From positions 62,001 through 126,000 of the forward strand of contig CAMWNI010000004.1 of NCBI GenBank assembly GCA_947175545.1: DNA of 64,000 bases, read 5' to 3'. The DNA is from an uncultured Porphyromonadaceae bacterium. GTDB lineage: Bacteria; Bacteroidota; Bacteroidia; Bacteroidales; Muribaculaceae. Positions 33,652 to 43,500 of the stretch are shown piece after piece (the first letter of the stretch is position 1; each line of letters opens with the position of its first letter). The notes under the pieces are model-generated. The model did no database searches. It saw only the letters and a list, made by a program, of their open reading frames with translations, and was not told the DNA's origin. The translations under genes and the position numbers were made by a program.

Positions 33652-36474
33652 TCAGAGTGTCACCTTGACGGCGGCACCATTGCGCAGAAGAATATATACG
33701 CCCTTGGCGGGGTTGAGAACACGGCGACCGCTGAGGTCGTAGAGTTCAACGCCCGGAGCGTTGGCGCGAATTTCGTCAAGAAGGTCTTCGATGTCGGCAG
33801 TAACAGTCACGACACATTCAGCCTTGACGCCGCCACAGGCCGCAGTGATGGTTGCAGTACCTTCGGCAACAGCAGTCACAACGCCTTCGGCGCTGACAGC
33901 AGCCACGGCTTCGTCAGAAGAGGACCAGACGATGGTCTTATCCTCGGCGTCCTCGGGGAGAACGGTTGCAACGAGGGTTGCGGACTCGCCGGCCTTGAGT
34001 TCGAGTTCGGTCTTGTCAAGGGTTACGGTTTCGGCAACTACGGGAGCATGAGCGAGGACCGTCACGACACATTCGGCCTTAAAATCGCCACAGGCGGCGG
34101 AGATGGTTGCAGTGCCTTCGGCAACAGCAGTCACAACGCCTTCGGCGCTAACAGTAGCCACGGCTTCATCAGAAGATGACCAGGTAACGGTTGCGTCAGT
34201 TGCATCAGCCGGCGTGACAGTTGCGACGAGAGTTGCGGTTTCGCCGATTTCGAGGGTTGTTTCGGTTGCACTGATGGAGATGCCGGTAACGACGATGTTG
34301 AGGTCGAGTCCGTCATTTTCAGTATCGCTCAGCAGGTAGACGCCGTTGGCGGGAACTACGCCTTCAGCAGCAGGAACGAGGTATGCATCTTCAAGTACGA
34401 AAGCTTTTTCGGCAACGAGAGGGAGGTTGGTGCCGAGCAGAACGGAGGGAGCGGCTGCGTCCATGGCCTCGGTCTCGAGAATGGCAAAGGCTACGTTCGC
34501 ACCAGGTTCGCCGGCGAAGATTGCGGGAGTATTGGCAGGGAGAACTTCGAGGTCAAGGGCAACGAGGTTCGCGCAATTTTCGTCAGCTGAAGCAACAGTG
34601 TAGGCCTTCACGCCTTCAGGCAGAGCAACCGCGAAGGGGAACTGAGTAGCAGCATAGCCGGCGGCATTGAAGCTGAGGCTTACGGTTTCGACCAGTTCGA
34701 TGAACCAGTTGTTACCGTTCGAAGTACCGTTCCAAGAGTTGAACGAGGGACCTTCGCCATCGATATTTACGGTTCCCTTATCGGCAGAGTTGGGCGAAAC
34801 GAGGGTTACGCCACCGAACTGACGGTTGTCACCCTCAAGAATGGTGTAGTGGCCTACGTCAGAGTGATCCAGAGGCAGAGCGGCAAGAGCAGTTCCCCAG
34901 TTGGGGCAACGGAGGGCGCTGCCGGAGTTGGGAGTTGTCAGGATGTAGTTTCCGGCGTGAGTTTCACCTTCCGGAATGAGGTTGAAGGCCCAAAGCTGAG
35001 GGATGATGTTTTCAGCCTTTGCAGCGACAATCACCTCGTTGTAGTTGCCGGTCACGACAGCGTCGCCGGAACCGACCGAAACCTCAATCTGACGGTCGTA
35101 TGCCTCAGTGATGAAGTGATTGCGGAATGATTCGTGAGCGCCACGGATGGTGTAATATTTGCCGGCGGCGGGCAGAACTACAGGAGCTTCGGCCACAGCA
35201 GCGTTGAGCGCATGGTAAGCATCAAAGTCAGCGGGATTGGCTCCCAGGGTTTCGATTGCAGCCGTAACACCGTCTGACATTGACGGATAACCGATTCGGC
35301 CGTTGCAGACTTCGCGAGCGCTGTCAACGGCGTTGGCAGCCCACCGGCCAAAGTGTTCGTCGGTCAGAATGGTTGCAGTGAACTGCGAAGCGGCAGCATC
35401 TGCATACCAGCAGACAATGCCGTTCCAGTTAACCATGTGCATGCAAGAGGGATCAGCGCCTTCAAATTCGAAGACGAGGTTATCTCCCTGGAGACGGATA
35501 GTCCACTCACCGGCCTCAGCCTCGTCAGCCACGAGCTGGGTGCGACGGTTAACTACAGTGGGCAGAGTGCCTACGTAGTACTTATTGTACTCGTTGAACA
35601 GTTTGTACTTGCCTTCAGCAGAACCGGGAATAACCGTCCATACAGCGCCGATGCCTTCGCCGACGTTTGCCAGGCAGTTGAAGATGTCCTCTGTGCTTTC
35701 ATACGAGTTCAGAGCGTTGAACCGGCCGACACCCATGTAGAAATCGTGCATGCAGTTCTTGAACATCACCTGCTTGCCGACGAGGTCAGAGGGTTCAGGA
35801 ATTTCATAGGAGGAAGTAACACAATCCGTGTAGGTCTTGAACTCGGCGCAATTTGCGAAGCAACCGGCGCTTACATTAGAAGCGGCATCCATGAAGAATA
35901 CAAGGTAGCGGGCCGATGTTGCGGAAGGGAACTCGACAATGTGTTCGCCATGAGTGGAAACATCGTTATAAACAATGTCGAAATCACCGCTTACGAGGGG
36001 AGTGCGATCGGCGCTCCACTCAACAGCCTTAGCATGAGTGTTGTCATTGTCGGCGGTTGACCACGATTCCTCGCAGAGAGGCAAGCCGGGATTCTCGTCA
36101 ACGGCGAAGAGACGATACTTGGTCACGAAACCGTTGCCGCCATCATGCTGGCGGGGAGTATAGCCAAAGAATTTGATTTCCGGGGCATTGGCTCCACGGT
36201 CAATGACGAAGTAATGGCCATAGGTTGCCTGGTCGGACACGCCACTCCAGTTTGAGTGCCAGAAGGTGTTGATGTTGTCATCGATGACATGGGCGAAGCC
36301 GCCATCGGCGTTGGGTCCTGCAGAGGCGTTACATTGCGAGCATCCGGAGATTGTCCAGGCCGAACGGTCTTCGGGAACATAGTCGGACTTTTCCTTCGTG
36401 ATGAAGGCATTGGCCGACAGCGCGCTGAATCCGAGCGCGAGCAGAGCCACCGCTTTCGAGTAGAAATGATTCAT
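33652..36474 (-). CDS. large secreted protein with discoidin-like, BIG2 and sorting-tail domains
   Basis: 940 aa with a signal peptide (ALLALGFSALSANA). Residues about 30-215 form a discoidin-like domain similar to that in the 517-aa protein at 2740 (DRSAWTISGCSQCNASAG, FWHSNWSGVSDQ). A middle part of beta-rich repeats follows (VMFKNCMHDFYMGVGRF, GKYYTIRGAHESF), then two BIG2 domains near 735-895 (VTWSSSDEAVATVSAEG and IVWSSSDEAVAAVSAEG) that are nearly identical at DNA level, and a tail ending in VELYDLSGRRVLNPAKGVYI...VKVTL. Likely exported and surface-attached; it may bind glycans. It lies 38 bp downstream of fabD with no promoter between. Confidence 0.78.
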   Translation of the reverse strand: MNHFYSKAVALLALGFSALSANAFITKEKSDYVPEDRSAWTISGCSQCNASAGPNADGGFAHVIDDNINTFWHSNWSGVSDQATYGHYFVIDRGANAPEIKFFGYTPRQHDGGNGFVTKYRLFAVDENPGLPLCEESWSTADNDNTHAKAVEWSADRTPLVSGDFDIVYNDVSTHGEHIVEFPSATSARYLVFFMDAASNVSAGCFANCAEFKTYTDCVTSSYEIPEPSDLVGKQVMFKNCMHDFYMGVGRFNALNSYESTEDIFNCLANVGEGIGAVWTVIPGSAEGKYKLFNEYNKYYVGTLPTVVNRRTQLVADEAEAGEWTIRLQGDNLVFEFEGADPSCMHMVNWNGIVCWYADAAASQFTATILTDEHFGRWAANAVDSAREVCNGRIGYPSMSDGVTAAIETLGANPADFDAYHALNAAVAEAPVVLPAAGKYYTIRGAHESFRNHFITEAYDRQIEVSVGSGDAVVTGNYNEVIVAAKAENIIPQLWAFNLIPEGETHAGNYILTTPNSGSALRCPNWGTALAALPLDHSDVGHYTILEGDNRQFGGVTLVSPNSADKGTVNIDGEGPSFNSWNGTSNGNNWFIELVETVSLSFNAAGYAATQFPFAVALPEGVKAYTVASADENCANLVALDLEVLPANTPAIFAGEPGANVAFAILETEAMDAAAPSVLLGTNLPLVAEKAFVLEDAYLVPAAEGVVPANGVYLLSDTENDGLDLNIVVTGISISATETTLEIGETATLVATVTPADATDATVTWSSSDEAVATVSAEGVVTAVAEGTATISAACGDFKAECVVTVLAHAPVVAETVTLDKTELELKAGESATLVATVLPEDAEDKTIVWSSSDEAVAAVSAEGVVTAVAEGTATITAACGGVKAECVVTVTADIEDLLDEIRANAPGVELYDLSGRRVLNPAKGVYILLRNGAAVKVTL
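33851..34190 (-). repeat. tandem near-identical BIG2-encoding segments
   Basis: The stretch from about 33851 recurs about 255 bp later (from 34106) with few differences, which is exactly 85 codons. The two copies encode the two BIG2 domains of the 940-aa protein and can recombine, changing domain number. Confidence 0.7.
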
Positions 36475-36512
36475 AAATACAATTGTTTTAGGGTGTTTGT
36501 ATGATATTAGGT

Positions 36513-37397
36513 TTATTGATGTCCTGAGGTTGCGACAGAGCGGTCAATCTTTGCGACGAGACCCTGAAGAACCTTGCCGGGACCGATTTCGATAAACTCG
36601 GTGCATCCGTCGGCAATCATGTTCCGGACGGTCTGGGTCCAACGGACGGGGGCGGTCAGCTGAGCCACGAGATTGGCCTTGATTTCGGCAGGGTCAGTAT
36701 GAGGTTTGGCGTCGACGTTCTGATAGACGGGACATGAGGGGGCATGGAATTCGGTAGCCTCGATTGCGGCGGCAAGTTCAGCGCGGGCCGGCTCCATGCA
36801 TGGAGAATGGAAAGCGCCACCGACTTTCAAGGGCAACGCACGCTTTGCACCGGCAGCCTTTGCAGCCTCGCAGGCGGCGTTGACGGCTTCGATTTCGCCG
36901 GAGATGACGAGCTGGCCGGGGCAGTTATAGTTTGCACAGACCACGATGCCGTCCTGAGCAGCACAGATTTCCTCAACCTTCTCGTCGGAGAGAGCAATGA
37001 TAGCCGCCATGGTCGAAGGTTTGAGTTCGCATGCTTTCTGCATTGCCTGTGCGCGGGCGGAAACGAGACGCACACCATCGTCAAAGCTGAGAGCGCCGGC
37101 CACAACCAGAGCAGAGAACTCGCCGAGCGAATGTCCGGCAGTCATGTCGGGAGTGATTTCCTTGCCGAGAACTTTTGCGAGAATTACGCTATGGAGGAAA
37201 ATTGCGGGCTGGGTAACAGCCGTCTGGCGAAGGTCTTCGTCAGTTCCGTTGAACATCAGATCAGTGATGCGGAAGCCAAGAATTTCATTTGCGCGTTCAA
37301 ACATAGCGCGAGCCTCTTCATTGTTGTCATAAAGGTCCTTGCCCATTCCAACAAACTGGGCGCCCTGACCGGGGAATACAAAAGCTTTCATTTTCAA
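36513..37397 (-). CDS. fabD: malonyl CoA-acyl carrier protein transacylase
   Basis: 294 aa cytosolic enzyme that loads malonyl groups onto ACP for fatty acid synthesis. FPGQGAQFVGMG near the N-terminus, the nucleophile Ser in TAGHSLGEFSAL (about Ser90), VCANYNCPGQLVISG, and the catalytic His in GGAFHSPCM. Full length. A minus-strand TAAATTTG lies at 37431-37438, upstream of the ATG. Confidence 0.96.
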   Translation of the reverse strand: MKMKAFVFPGQGAQFVGMGKDLYDNNEEARAMFERANEILGFRITDLMFNGTDEDLRQTAVTQPAIFLHSVILAKVLGKEITPDMTAGHSLGEFSALVVAGALSFDDGVRLVSARAQAMQKACELKPSTMAAIIALSDEKVEEICAAQDGIVVCANYNCPGQLVISGEIEAVNAACEAAKAAGAKRALPLKVGGAFHSPCMEPARAELAAAIEATEFHAPSCPVYQNVDAKPHTDPAEIKANLVAQLTAPVRWTQTVRNMIADGCTEFIEIGPGKVLQGLVAKIDRSVATSGHQ

Positions 37398-37430
37398 TTA
37401 AAAAAGGTAATAAAATTGGTTTAACGGGTG

Positions 37431-37438
37431 CAAATTTA
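37431..37438 (-). promoter_or_regulatory. promoter core for fabD
   Basis: Minus-strand TAAATTTG, 33 bp upstream of the fabD ATG at 37397; a TTG at about 22 bp further is a weak -33 match. Confidence 0.5.
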
Positions 37439-37480
37439 GCGATTTTTTTTAGGAATTTTTCAATTTTCAAATTTTTTACT

Positions 37481-37488
37481 TATCTTTG
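37481..37488 (+). promoter_or_regulatory. promoter core for the YtxH/holin cluster
   Basis: TATCTTTG, with only an A/T tract in the -33 region. It would start transcription near 37494, giving a leader of about 135 nt before the first YtxH gene at 37629. I see no protein gene in the leader. Confidence 0.5.
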
Positions 37489-37628
37489 ACGCGAAAAACG
37501 CAAAAGATGTTGAAGTTATATGGGGATGAACCAATCGGGGCTTCCGATTGTTTATTCCATAAAAGAACAAACATTTTTTAAGAGAATAACCAAAATTTAA
37601 CAAACCCGTAACAAAACATCAGTTGATT

Positions 37629-37829
37629 ATGAGAAACTTAAGCATTTTCCTGGCAGTTCTTGGCGGTGCAGCCGTAGGCGCAGCCGCAGGTCTTCTCCTC
37701 GCCCCTGAGAGCGGTGACATCACCCGCGAGCGCATCAAGCACTATCTTCGCGAGAAGGGAATCTATCCCCGCAATGAGCATAAGCTTGACGAACTCGTTG
37801 ACGAAATTGCCAGCGAACTGAAGAAATAA
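37629..37829 (+). CDS. YtxH domain small membrane protein
   Basis: 66 aa from the ATG at 37629. A single glycine/alanine-rich transmembrane helix (FLAVLGGAAVGAAAGLLLAP) followed by ESGDITRERIKHYLREKG and an acidic/basic tail (DELVDEIASELKK). YtxH-type proteins are common small envelope proteins linked to stress; their biochemical role is unclear. It is the first gene of an apparent envelope cluster. Confidence 0.8.
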   Translation: MRNLSIFLAVLGGAAVGAAAGLLLAPESGDITRERIKHYLREKGIYPRNEHKLDELVDEIASELKK

Positions 37830-37949
37830 TCTCCCTCCTGATTTTTTTATCGGGGCGACAGCATTGCCGCCCCGGTGAAAAAAGTCAGCAACCAAGCGAA
37901 CCCATCCAACAGTAAATCAAACGAAACTGACCCCTCACACCAAATCATT

Positions 37950-38162
37950 ATGGCAGACAACAGCAGCACCGGTCATTTTGGCGCCATGCTTGCAGGCGCA
38001 TTGCTCGGCTATGCAATGACAACCCTTCTTGCGCCCCAGCCCGGCGAAAACCTTCGTGAGCGTCTGAAGCGCAAACTTAGCGAACACAGCATTATTCTGA
38101 GCGATCTTGAAGTTGACGAACTCGTTGCTCGCCTGGAAGAAGACGACGAAGAATTCCTATGA
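37950..38162 (+). CDS. YtxH domain small membrane protein, second copy
   Basis: 70 aa from the ATG at 37950 (upstream in-frame codons add a low-complexity polar stretch). Layout matches the preceding gene: GAMLAGALLGYAMTTLLAPQPGENLRERLKRKL, then LEVDELVARLEEDDEEFL. It overlaps the next gene by 4 bp (ATGA). Confidence 0.8.
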   Translation: MADNSSTGHFGAMLAGALLGYAMTTLLAPQPGENLRERLKRKLSEHSIILSDLEVDELVARLEEDDEEFL

Positions 38163-38599
38163 GTTTCAACTTGTCTAATTTCAGGGTCTCCGACGAGGAG
38201 AAGGAAAATTCTTCAGCCGCATATCGCCACCTGTATGACGAGGCCCGCCGCCTTGTCGGCCTGGAGGTTGAGAACGCGCGCTTGATGCTGACGGAAAAAC
38301 TGACCCTGCTACTTGGCCGCGTGACGCTTGTCGCGGTCTGTTTTGTCATATCGGCCTGCGTGTTGATTTTCCTCTCGATGTCGATTTCAGATTTACTGCT
38401 TGGAAGCTTCACCCCGTGGGCTACATACATGATTGTCGCGGGGTTTTACGCACTGCTCATTTGCATTGTGGCCCTATTCCGCCGTCAGTTGATTGTTGAC
38501 CCGATTGCTCGATATCTTTCAAAGGTATTGCTTGACCCCCGTCCTTCAAGCAAACGCGAAACCGAATCAGAACCCCAAACCACCGATGACAAAAAATGA
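38159..38599 (+). CDS. holin-like (DUF1469) membrane protein
   Basis: 146 aa with a soluble N-terminus (NLSNFRVSDEEKENSSAAYRH), an amphipathic helix, and two transmembrane helices (VTLVAVCFVISACVLIFLSM and ATYMIVAGFYALLICIVALF). It looks like the phage-holin superfamily/DUF1469 membrane proteins that are often found with YtxH genes; there is no phage context. Overlaps the next gene by 4 bp. Confidence 0.72.
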   Translation: MSFNLSNFRVSDEEKENSSAAYRHLYDEARRLVGLEVENARLMLTEKLTLLLGRVTLVAVCFVISACVLIFLSMSISDLLLGSFTPWATYMIVAGFYALLICIVALFRRQLIVDPIARYLSKVLLDPRPSSKRETESEPQTTDDKK

Positions 38600-38874
38600 A
38601 GACACGATATAACATCAGTAAACCTGAAGTGGAATGGGACGGTCTGACCCTTGATGAGTTGCGCTATGCCCGCGCCCTGACCCAGGCGCGCATTGACATC
38701 AGCCGCGAAATGCTCGCCACGCGCGCCAACGCCATTTTCCATGGCCGAAGCAACGGCACGGGAGGCAAAACCATGGTCGGGCGGATGCTTGGCGCGCTAA
38801 ACTGGCTTGACTACGGCCTTATTGCCGTGCGCGTCGGCACAAAACTGACAGGGATTTTCCGCCGGCGCAAGTAA
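38596..38874 (+). CDS. small protein of the YtxH/holin cluster, unknown function
   Basis: 92 aa, helical (DGLTLDELRYARALTQARIDISREM), with a short weakly hydrophobic segment near residues 63-85 (MLGALNWLDYGLIAVRVG) and a basic end (FRRRK). Translationally coupled to the holin-like gene. I recognise no family beyond this recurring cluster position. Confidence 0.65.
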   Translation: MKTRYNISKPEVEWDGLTLDELRYARALTQARIDISREMLATRANAIFHGRSNGTGGKTMVGRMLGALNWLDYGLIAVRVGTKLTGIFRRRK

Positions 38875-38959
38875 CGGGCATAAGTAAAGGACGTCGCTTG
38901 GATAACCAAAATTTGATTTTATTTACATTTTTATTAACCCATAAATAGTACTTACGATT

Positions 38960-39172
38960 ATGACAGTAGAACAAATCGGCACCAATGCCGGCGAAGTTTG
39001 GAAGGCAGTTGCAGAAGGCGCAACCTCAATCAAAACCGTCAAAAAAGCAACAAAACTGAAAGAAAAAGAGATTTTTGCCGCCGTCGGCTGGCTTGCCCGT
39101 GAAGGGAAGGTCACACTGAGCGAACATGACCTGGATCCGAAGGACCTCACTATTGTTCTTCTCAACGCATAA
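38960..39172 (+). CDS. DUF2582 winged helix-turn-helix protein
   Basis: 70 aa (MTVEQIGTNAGEVWKAVAEG start). Helices KTVKKATKLKEKEIFAAVGW and a beta wing EGKVTLSEHDL match the DUF2582 winged helix fold, a small DNA-binding-like protein common in Bacteroidota. No target is known. It stands alone: 85 bp after the previous gene and followed by a hairpin. Confidence 0.8.
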   Translation: MTVEQIGTNAGEVWKAVAEGATSIKTVKKATKLKEKEIFAAVGWLAREGKVTLSEHDLDPKDLTIVLLNA

Positions 39173-39207
39173 AAAACTGCCGGACAGACCCGGAATAACA
39201 AAAACCG

Positions 39208-39237
39208 AATCCGACTCCGACCAAACGGGGCCGGATT
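39208..39237 (+). terminator. terminator after the DUF2582 gene
   Basis: AATCCG (39208-39213) pairs with CGGATT (39232-39237) with partial inner pairing, followed by TTGTCATTTTG. A moderate intrinsic-type terminator that ends just before the galE promoter. Confidence 0.45.
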
Positions 39238-39243
39238 TGTCAT

Positions 39244-39274
39244 TTTGTTTATTTAAAAGTTTTTCTTAAATTTG
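39244..39274 (+). promoter_or_regulatory. promoter for galE
   Basis: TTTG (39244-39247), 19 bp, TAAATTTG (39267-39274), 46 bp ahead of the galE ATG at 39321: near-perfect consensus. Confidence 0.65.
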
Positions 39275-39320
39275 CAGATACGAAAAAACATAACCATTCA
39301 AATCTATTCAAAAAAGAAAC

Positions 39321-40358
39321 ATGGACAAAGGCACCATTCTCGTGACCGGCGGCACGGGCTACATCGGCTCACACACCGTCGTTGAACTCCAGGCTGCAGG
39401 CTATGGAGTAGTCATCATTGACAATCTCAGCAACAGTAACCGAGACGTACTTGACGGCATTGAGCGCATTTCCGGCATCCGCCCCGCATTTGTCGAGGCC
39501 GACTGCTGCGACATCGAAGCCCTGCGCAAGCTCTTCAAGGAACATCCCGGAATCAAGGGCATCATCAACTTCGCCGCCTCGAAAGCTGTCGGAGAGTCAA
39601 TGGAAAAGCCGGTTCTTTACTACCGCAACAACCTGAACACACTGATGAATCTGCTTGACTGCATGGCAGAGTTCGACGTAAAAGGCATCGTTTTCTCCAG
39701 CTCATGTACCGTCTATGGCGAACCGGACGAAAATCCCGTCACCGAGAAAGCCCCCATCAAGAAGGCAACCTCACCTTACGGCAACACCAAGCAGATCAGC
39801 GAAGAAATCATTACGGACGTCATTAACGCCGGCGCACCGTTCAAATCAGTCATTCTGCGTTACTTCAACCCCGTCGGCGCACACCCCAGCGCAGAAATCG
39901 GCGAACTTCCCAATGGAGTACCCCAGAACCTGATACCTTACATCACGCAAACCGCCATCGGCATCCGCAAGGAGCTGAGCGTATTCGGCAATGACTATCC
40001 GACCCCCGACGGTTCATGTATCCGTGACTTCATCAACGTCGTAGACCTTGCCAAGGCCCATGTTAAAGCCATGGACCGCATGCTCGAGAACCCCGAGGCC
40101 GAAAAGATTGAAATCTTCAACCTCGGCACCGGCAACGGCGTCAGCGTTCTTGAACTCATCAACACGTTCGAATCGGCTACCGGCGTCAAGGTCCCTTACA
40201 AGATTGTCGGCCGTCGTCCCGGCGACATTGAAAAGGTATGGGGCAACCCCTCACATGCCAATGAGGTTCTCGGCTGGAAAGCAGACACGCCCCTGGCCGA
40301 CACCATGCGTTCAGCCTGGGCCTGGCAGTGCAAGCTCCGCGAGCGCGGCATCATGTAA
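39321..40358 (+). CDS. galE: UDP-glucose 4-epimerase
   Basis: 345 aa NAD-dependent short-chain dehydrogenase-type epimerase that interconverts UDP-glucose and UDP-galactose for the Leloir pathway and glycan synthesis. Cofactor motif GGTGYIGSH at residues about 8-16, the NFAASKAVGES block, catalytic Ser in FSSSCTVYG, and the active-site Tyr-x-x-x-Lys in YGNTK. The PEAEKIEIFNLGTGNGVSV block and full length fit bacterial GalE. A terminator follows. Confidence 0.93.
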   Translation: MDKGTILVTGGTGYIGSHTVVELQAAGYGVVIIDNLSNSNRDVLDGIERISGIRPAFVEADCCDIEALRKLFKEHPGIKGIINFAASKAVGESMEKPVLYYRNNLNTLMNLLDCMAEFDVKGIVFSSSCTVYGEPDENPVTEKAPIKKATSPYGNTKQISEEIITDVINAGAPFKSVILRYFNPVGAHPSAEIGELPNGVPQNLIPYITQTAIGIRKELSVFGNDYPTPDGSCIRDFINVVDLAKAHVKAMDRMLENPEAEKIEIFNLGTGNGVSVLELINTFESATGVKVPYKIVGRRPGDIEKVWGNPSHANEVLGWKADTPLADTMRSAWAWQCKLRERGIM

Positions 40359-40390
40359 ATGCCTCCCCCGTCCCCTGACAACAGAATCCA

Positions 40391-40418
40391 AAGAGGATGT
40401 GCCACCGCACATCCTCTT
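40391..40418 (+). terminator. terminator of galE
   Basis: AAGAGGATGTG (40391-40401) pairs with CACATCCTCTT (40408-40418), then CTTTTTT. It shares its stem sequence with the opposing terminator at 40472-40502. Confidence 0.8.
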
Positions 40419-40471
40419 CTTTTTTCCGTCTATCATAAGAACACGGCTGCATTAGCGCAACAAAAAAACTA

Positions 40472-40502
40472 CGAGGATGTGCCAATTTCTGACACATCCT
40501 CG
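40472..40502 (-). terminator. terminator of the 1224-aa gene
   Basis: CGAGGATGTG (40472-40481) pairs with CACATCCTCG (40493-40502). Read on the minus strand it is followed by TAGTTTTTTTG, so it ends the minus-strand gene whose stop is at 40534. The stem matches the galE terminator nearly exactly. Confidence 0.8.
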
Positions 40503-40533
40503 CTTAGATACAAGGGAACAGGGAGGAGGGAGA

Positions 40534-43500
40534 TTATTTGACGGTAACTTTGGCAGTGTGGGTGCCGGCGGCCACGAGGACGATGCCGTTGGCCGGGAGG
40601 GATACGGTGATGGAACCGCTGCCGGTTGCGAGGATGCGACCTGCAAGGTCAATGACGCTGACAGGGGTACCTTCAGGCGCGATGACGGAGAGAATGCGAT
40701 TATGGCACTCTACGGTTACACCGGTTGCGATTTCAGCAATTCCATCGGCAATCAGTTCCACTTCGACGGGAGCTGCCGCACGCGATTCGCCATGGTTGTA
40801 GACAGCGGTCAGACGATAGGAGTAGTTGCCTTCGGCTTCAGGAGTATGGACCGTAGCAGTCTCGGCTGACTCGGTGAGCTTTTCGCCGTTGCAATAGACG
40901 TTGTAGGTTTTCAACTCGGTGTCAATGGGCAGAACTCCGTTTGCTTCGAAGGTGAAGTCGTCAAGGAATAGTGCATAGGAATCGTATGAGTCATGCAGGA
41001 TGGCGAAATACTTAGTGCCTTCGGGCAGTTGAACCTTGAATTCGGTCCATTCTTCGGGAACGATGTTGTTTTCGGGGTAATTCTCAACAACATCAACCTT
41101 TGTGAAGGACTTGACGTCAGTGTCAGTATCGGAAGTCCATACGGAGAATGTCTCGCACATTGTCGGCGCAATCGTGAATCCACGGCCCCAGAATGAGATT
41201 GTCTGGGCCGCACCGGTAAGTTCGGGAGAGATCAGAAGGTTTGCGTTTTGGCCGTCGGTAGACCATGCCACAAGCATCGAGCTTCCGCTATGAGTGGGGC
41301 AGTCAACCAGGTATGATTCAGGCACACCGGCAAGTTCGGGATTGAAGAGCTGGTAAGCCATCGGCATTTGCTGATAAGGGTTATTAACGTCCTTGAGGAA
41401 AGAGTAGTTACCCCGTCCGTCAAGATCGACAAACCGGAAGCCTGCAAAGTCTTCATAGGTGAAGGGTTCATAGTCCGGATTCTCAAAGTCTTCATTGACA
41501 ACGAAGGGCTTGGTCAGCTCTTCGAATTCGGGAGCCGCCCATTCGAGTTCGACGCTTCCGCCATTGACAGTGGCAGCGAGGCCGGTAGGCATCGGGAACA
41601 CCGGGAAATTGACTGAAACGGTCCGGGATGCGGTTTCAGCCACTTTATTGGCAGAGGTCTTGGCAGAGGCAATGATTTTGACCTCGTCGGCAGAAAGGAG
41701 AGAGGTCGGCACAACGACCTTGGCAGAGGCGACCTTGCCGGGAGCAAGGCCCTCGAAAACCACCGGCGCGACATCCTCGCCGTCAACGCTCACGGCAACC
41801 TGAGCTTCGGGAAGTGCGTTGAGACCGATGTTTTCAACAGTCATCATCACGGGGATTTCCTCACCTGCCTTAACGTCTGTTGGAATCGAAACAGCAGAAA
41901 CTCGAATCGCTTCATCCTTGAGGTCAATAACGCGCAGATTGTCGAAGGGTACGCTCCAGATGTTTTCATCCGTGTTGTGGACTGCGCGCAACATGACGCC
42001 TACCTGAATATACTTTGCTGACTTATATGGGGTCAGATCAAGGCGGACAAGAGTCCAGTCATCGGTCGGATTTTCCTTGAAGTCAATTGAACCGACGGTT
42101 TTGAGGTCGGCGCCATCGACTCCGATTTTGGCGTCGAGAATGCTGCCCTTGCCTTGACACCAGAACTCAAGCACGGGGTTTTCAGCTCCGTCGAGGCTAA
42201 TCTTTGCAGAGTAGAACCCGTAAGCTGAGTTGATGTCAATTGGCATGAAAAGGAAGAAACCGTTATCAGCATCGTGAGAGTTGAGATATTCAGGTTCAAC
42301 GCCTTCGTCGGCATCGGCATTGGTCTGCAGCTCATTGTCAAGGACAGTGCCGTTCATAACCTGGCCTTGACTTTCGGGGTCGACAACCCACATCTGAGAG
42401 TAGTAACCGTCAGCGAAACTTTCATAGAAGGGGAGCGCCTCGGGACGACCGATAACGACGATGTTTGAGTTGGTTTCGAGCGAATAGTAGGTCTCGTCGA
42501 TTCCGGCCGTCACCTGATAAGCGACGAAGTCCTGTTCGGCCATATCTGAGTAATCGAATGTCACCGAAGTTTCGGCTGTTGAGGTCAGAGCGGGATCATA
42601 GTATGAGCCGAATGCATCGAAAACATAGTAGACAGCTTTCGAAGGGTCGACATAGCCACCATGTTCGCCGACTTCACCAATCGGATTCCAAGAGAGGGTC
42701 ACGGTTTTGAAGTCGTCAGAGAGTTCCGCCTTAACGCCGGTCACAGGCAGGGGATTGTCCATTCCAAAGAACATGTCAGTCAGCAGAACTGACTCACCGG
42801 CTTCGTCACCAAGATAAGCAACCGCTTCGAAACGGTTATAGGCGTTATTATATACGTCAGTTGTCTCGAAGATGTATTCCCGGCCGGGATCGATTGTAAA
42901 TTCCTCCTTGAACGCCCAGTTAGTGGTCACGACAACCTTTAACATCTGCGTCAGTTCTTCACCGTCGGCATTTACGCTCGGGGCCGTATATTTAACGATT
43001 GCCTTCAGTTCGCCCAGAGGAGCGGCCGTCACTTCAAGAGAGCCGGCAGCGGGAGGCACGACCTTCTCGCTGCTCTCGGCAATAGCAAAATTGGAGATTC
43101 GCGACCAACCGGTCGTTGACTGAGGCGAGGTGCAGTGGAAGCCGAAATAATAGTAGCCCTCCTGAGCGACACTGAAGGAGGTCTTGACCTCCCGGGCTTC
43201 GCGGTTGGTGTAATTATGAGCCGGAACCACGGTTATGGTCATCGCATTGACAGTCGGTTCAGTGCCGGCATAGACTGCCAGACGGTCTTCCGTTCCTGAA
43301 CCCTGCGAGAACCCTTCATTGTAAGACAGGGTGTAGTTCACGCCGGGCATCAGGTGTACGGGCAGGGTGATCAGCCAGTCATCCTGGGTTTCATTGACGG
43401 TCTTGGTGCAAACCGAACCAGAGGTCATGCCGCAAGGCCTCCATGTTTTTCCGTCTTTGTCGGCGTCAATGACGATGTAGTTACCCGCATCGTCCGAACC

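Noticed and set aside
38159-38599. Prophage holin
   Set aside because: No lysin, capsid, integrase or other phage genes are near; the gene is coupled to YtxH genes, a normal chromosomal setting.
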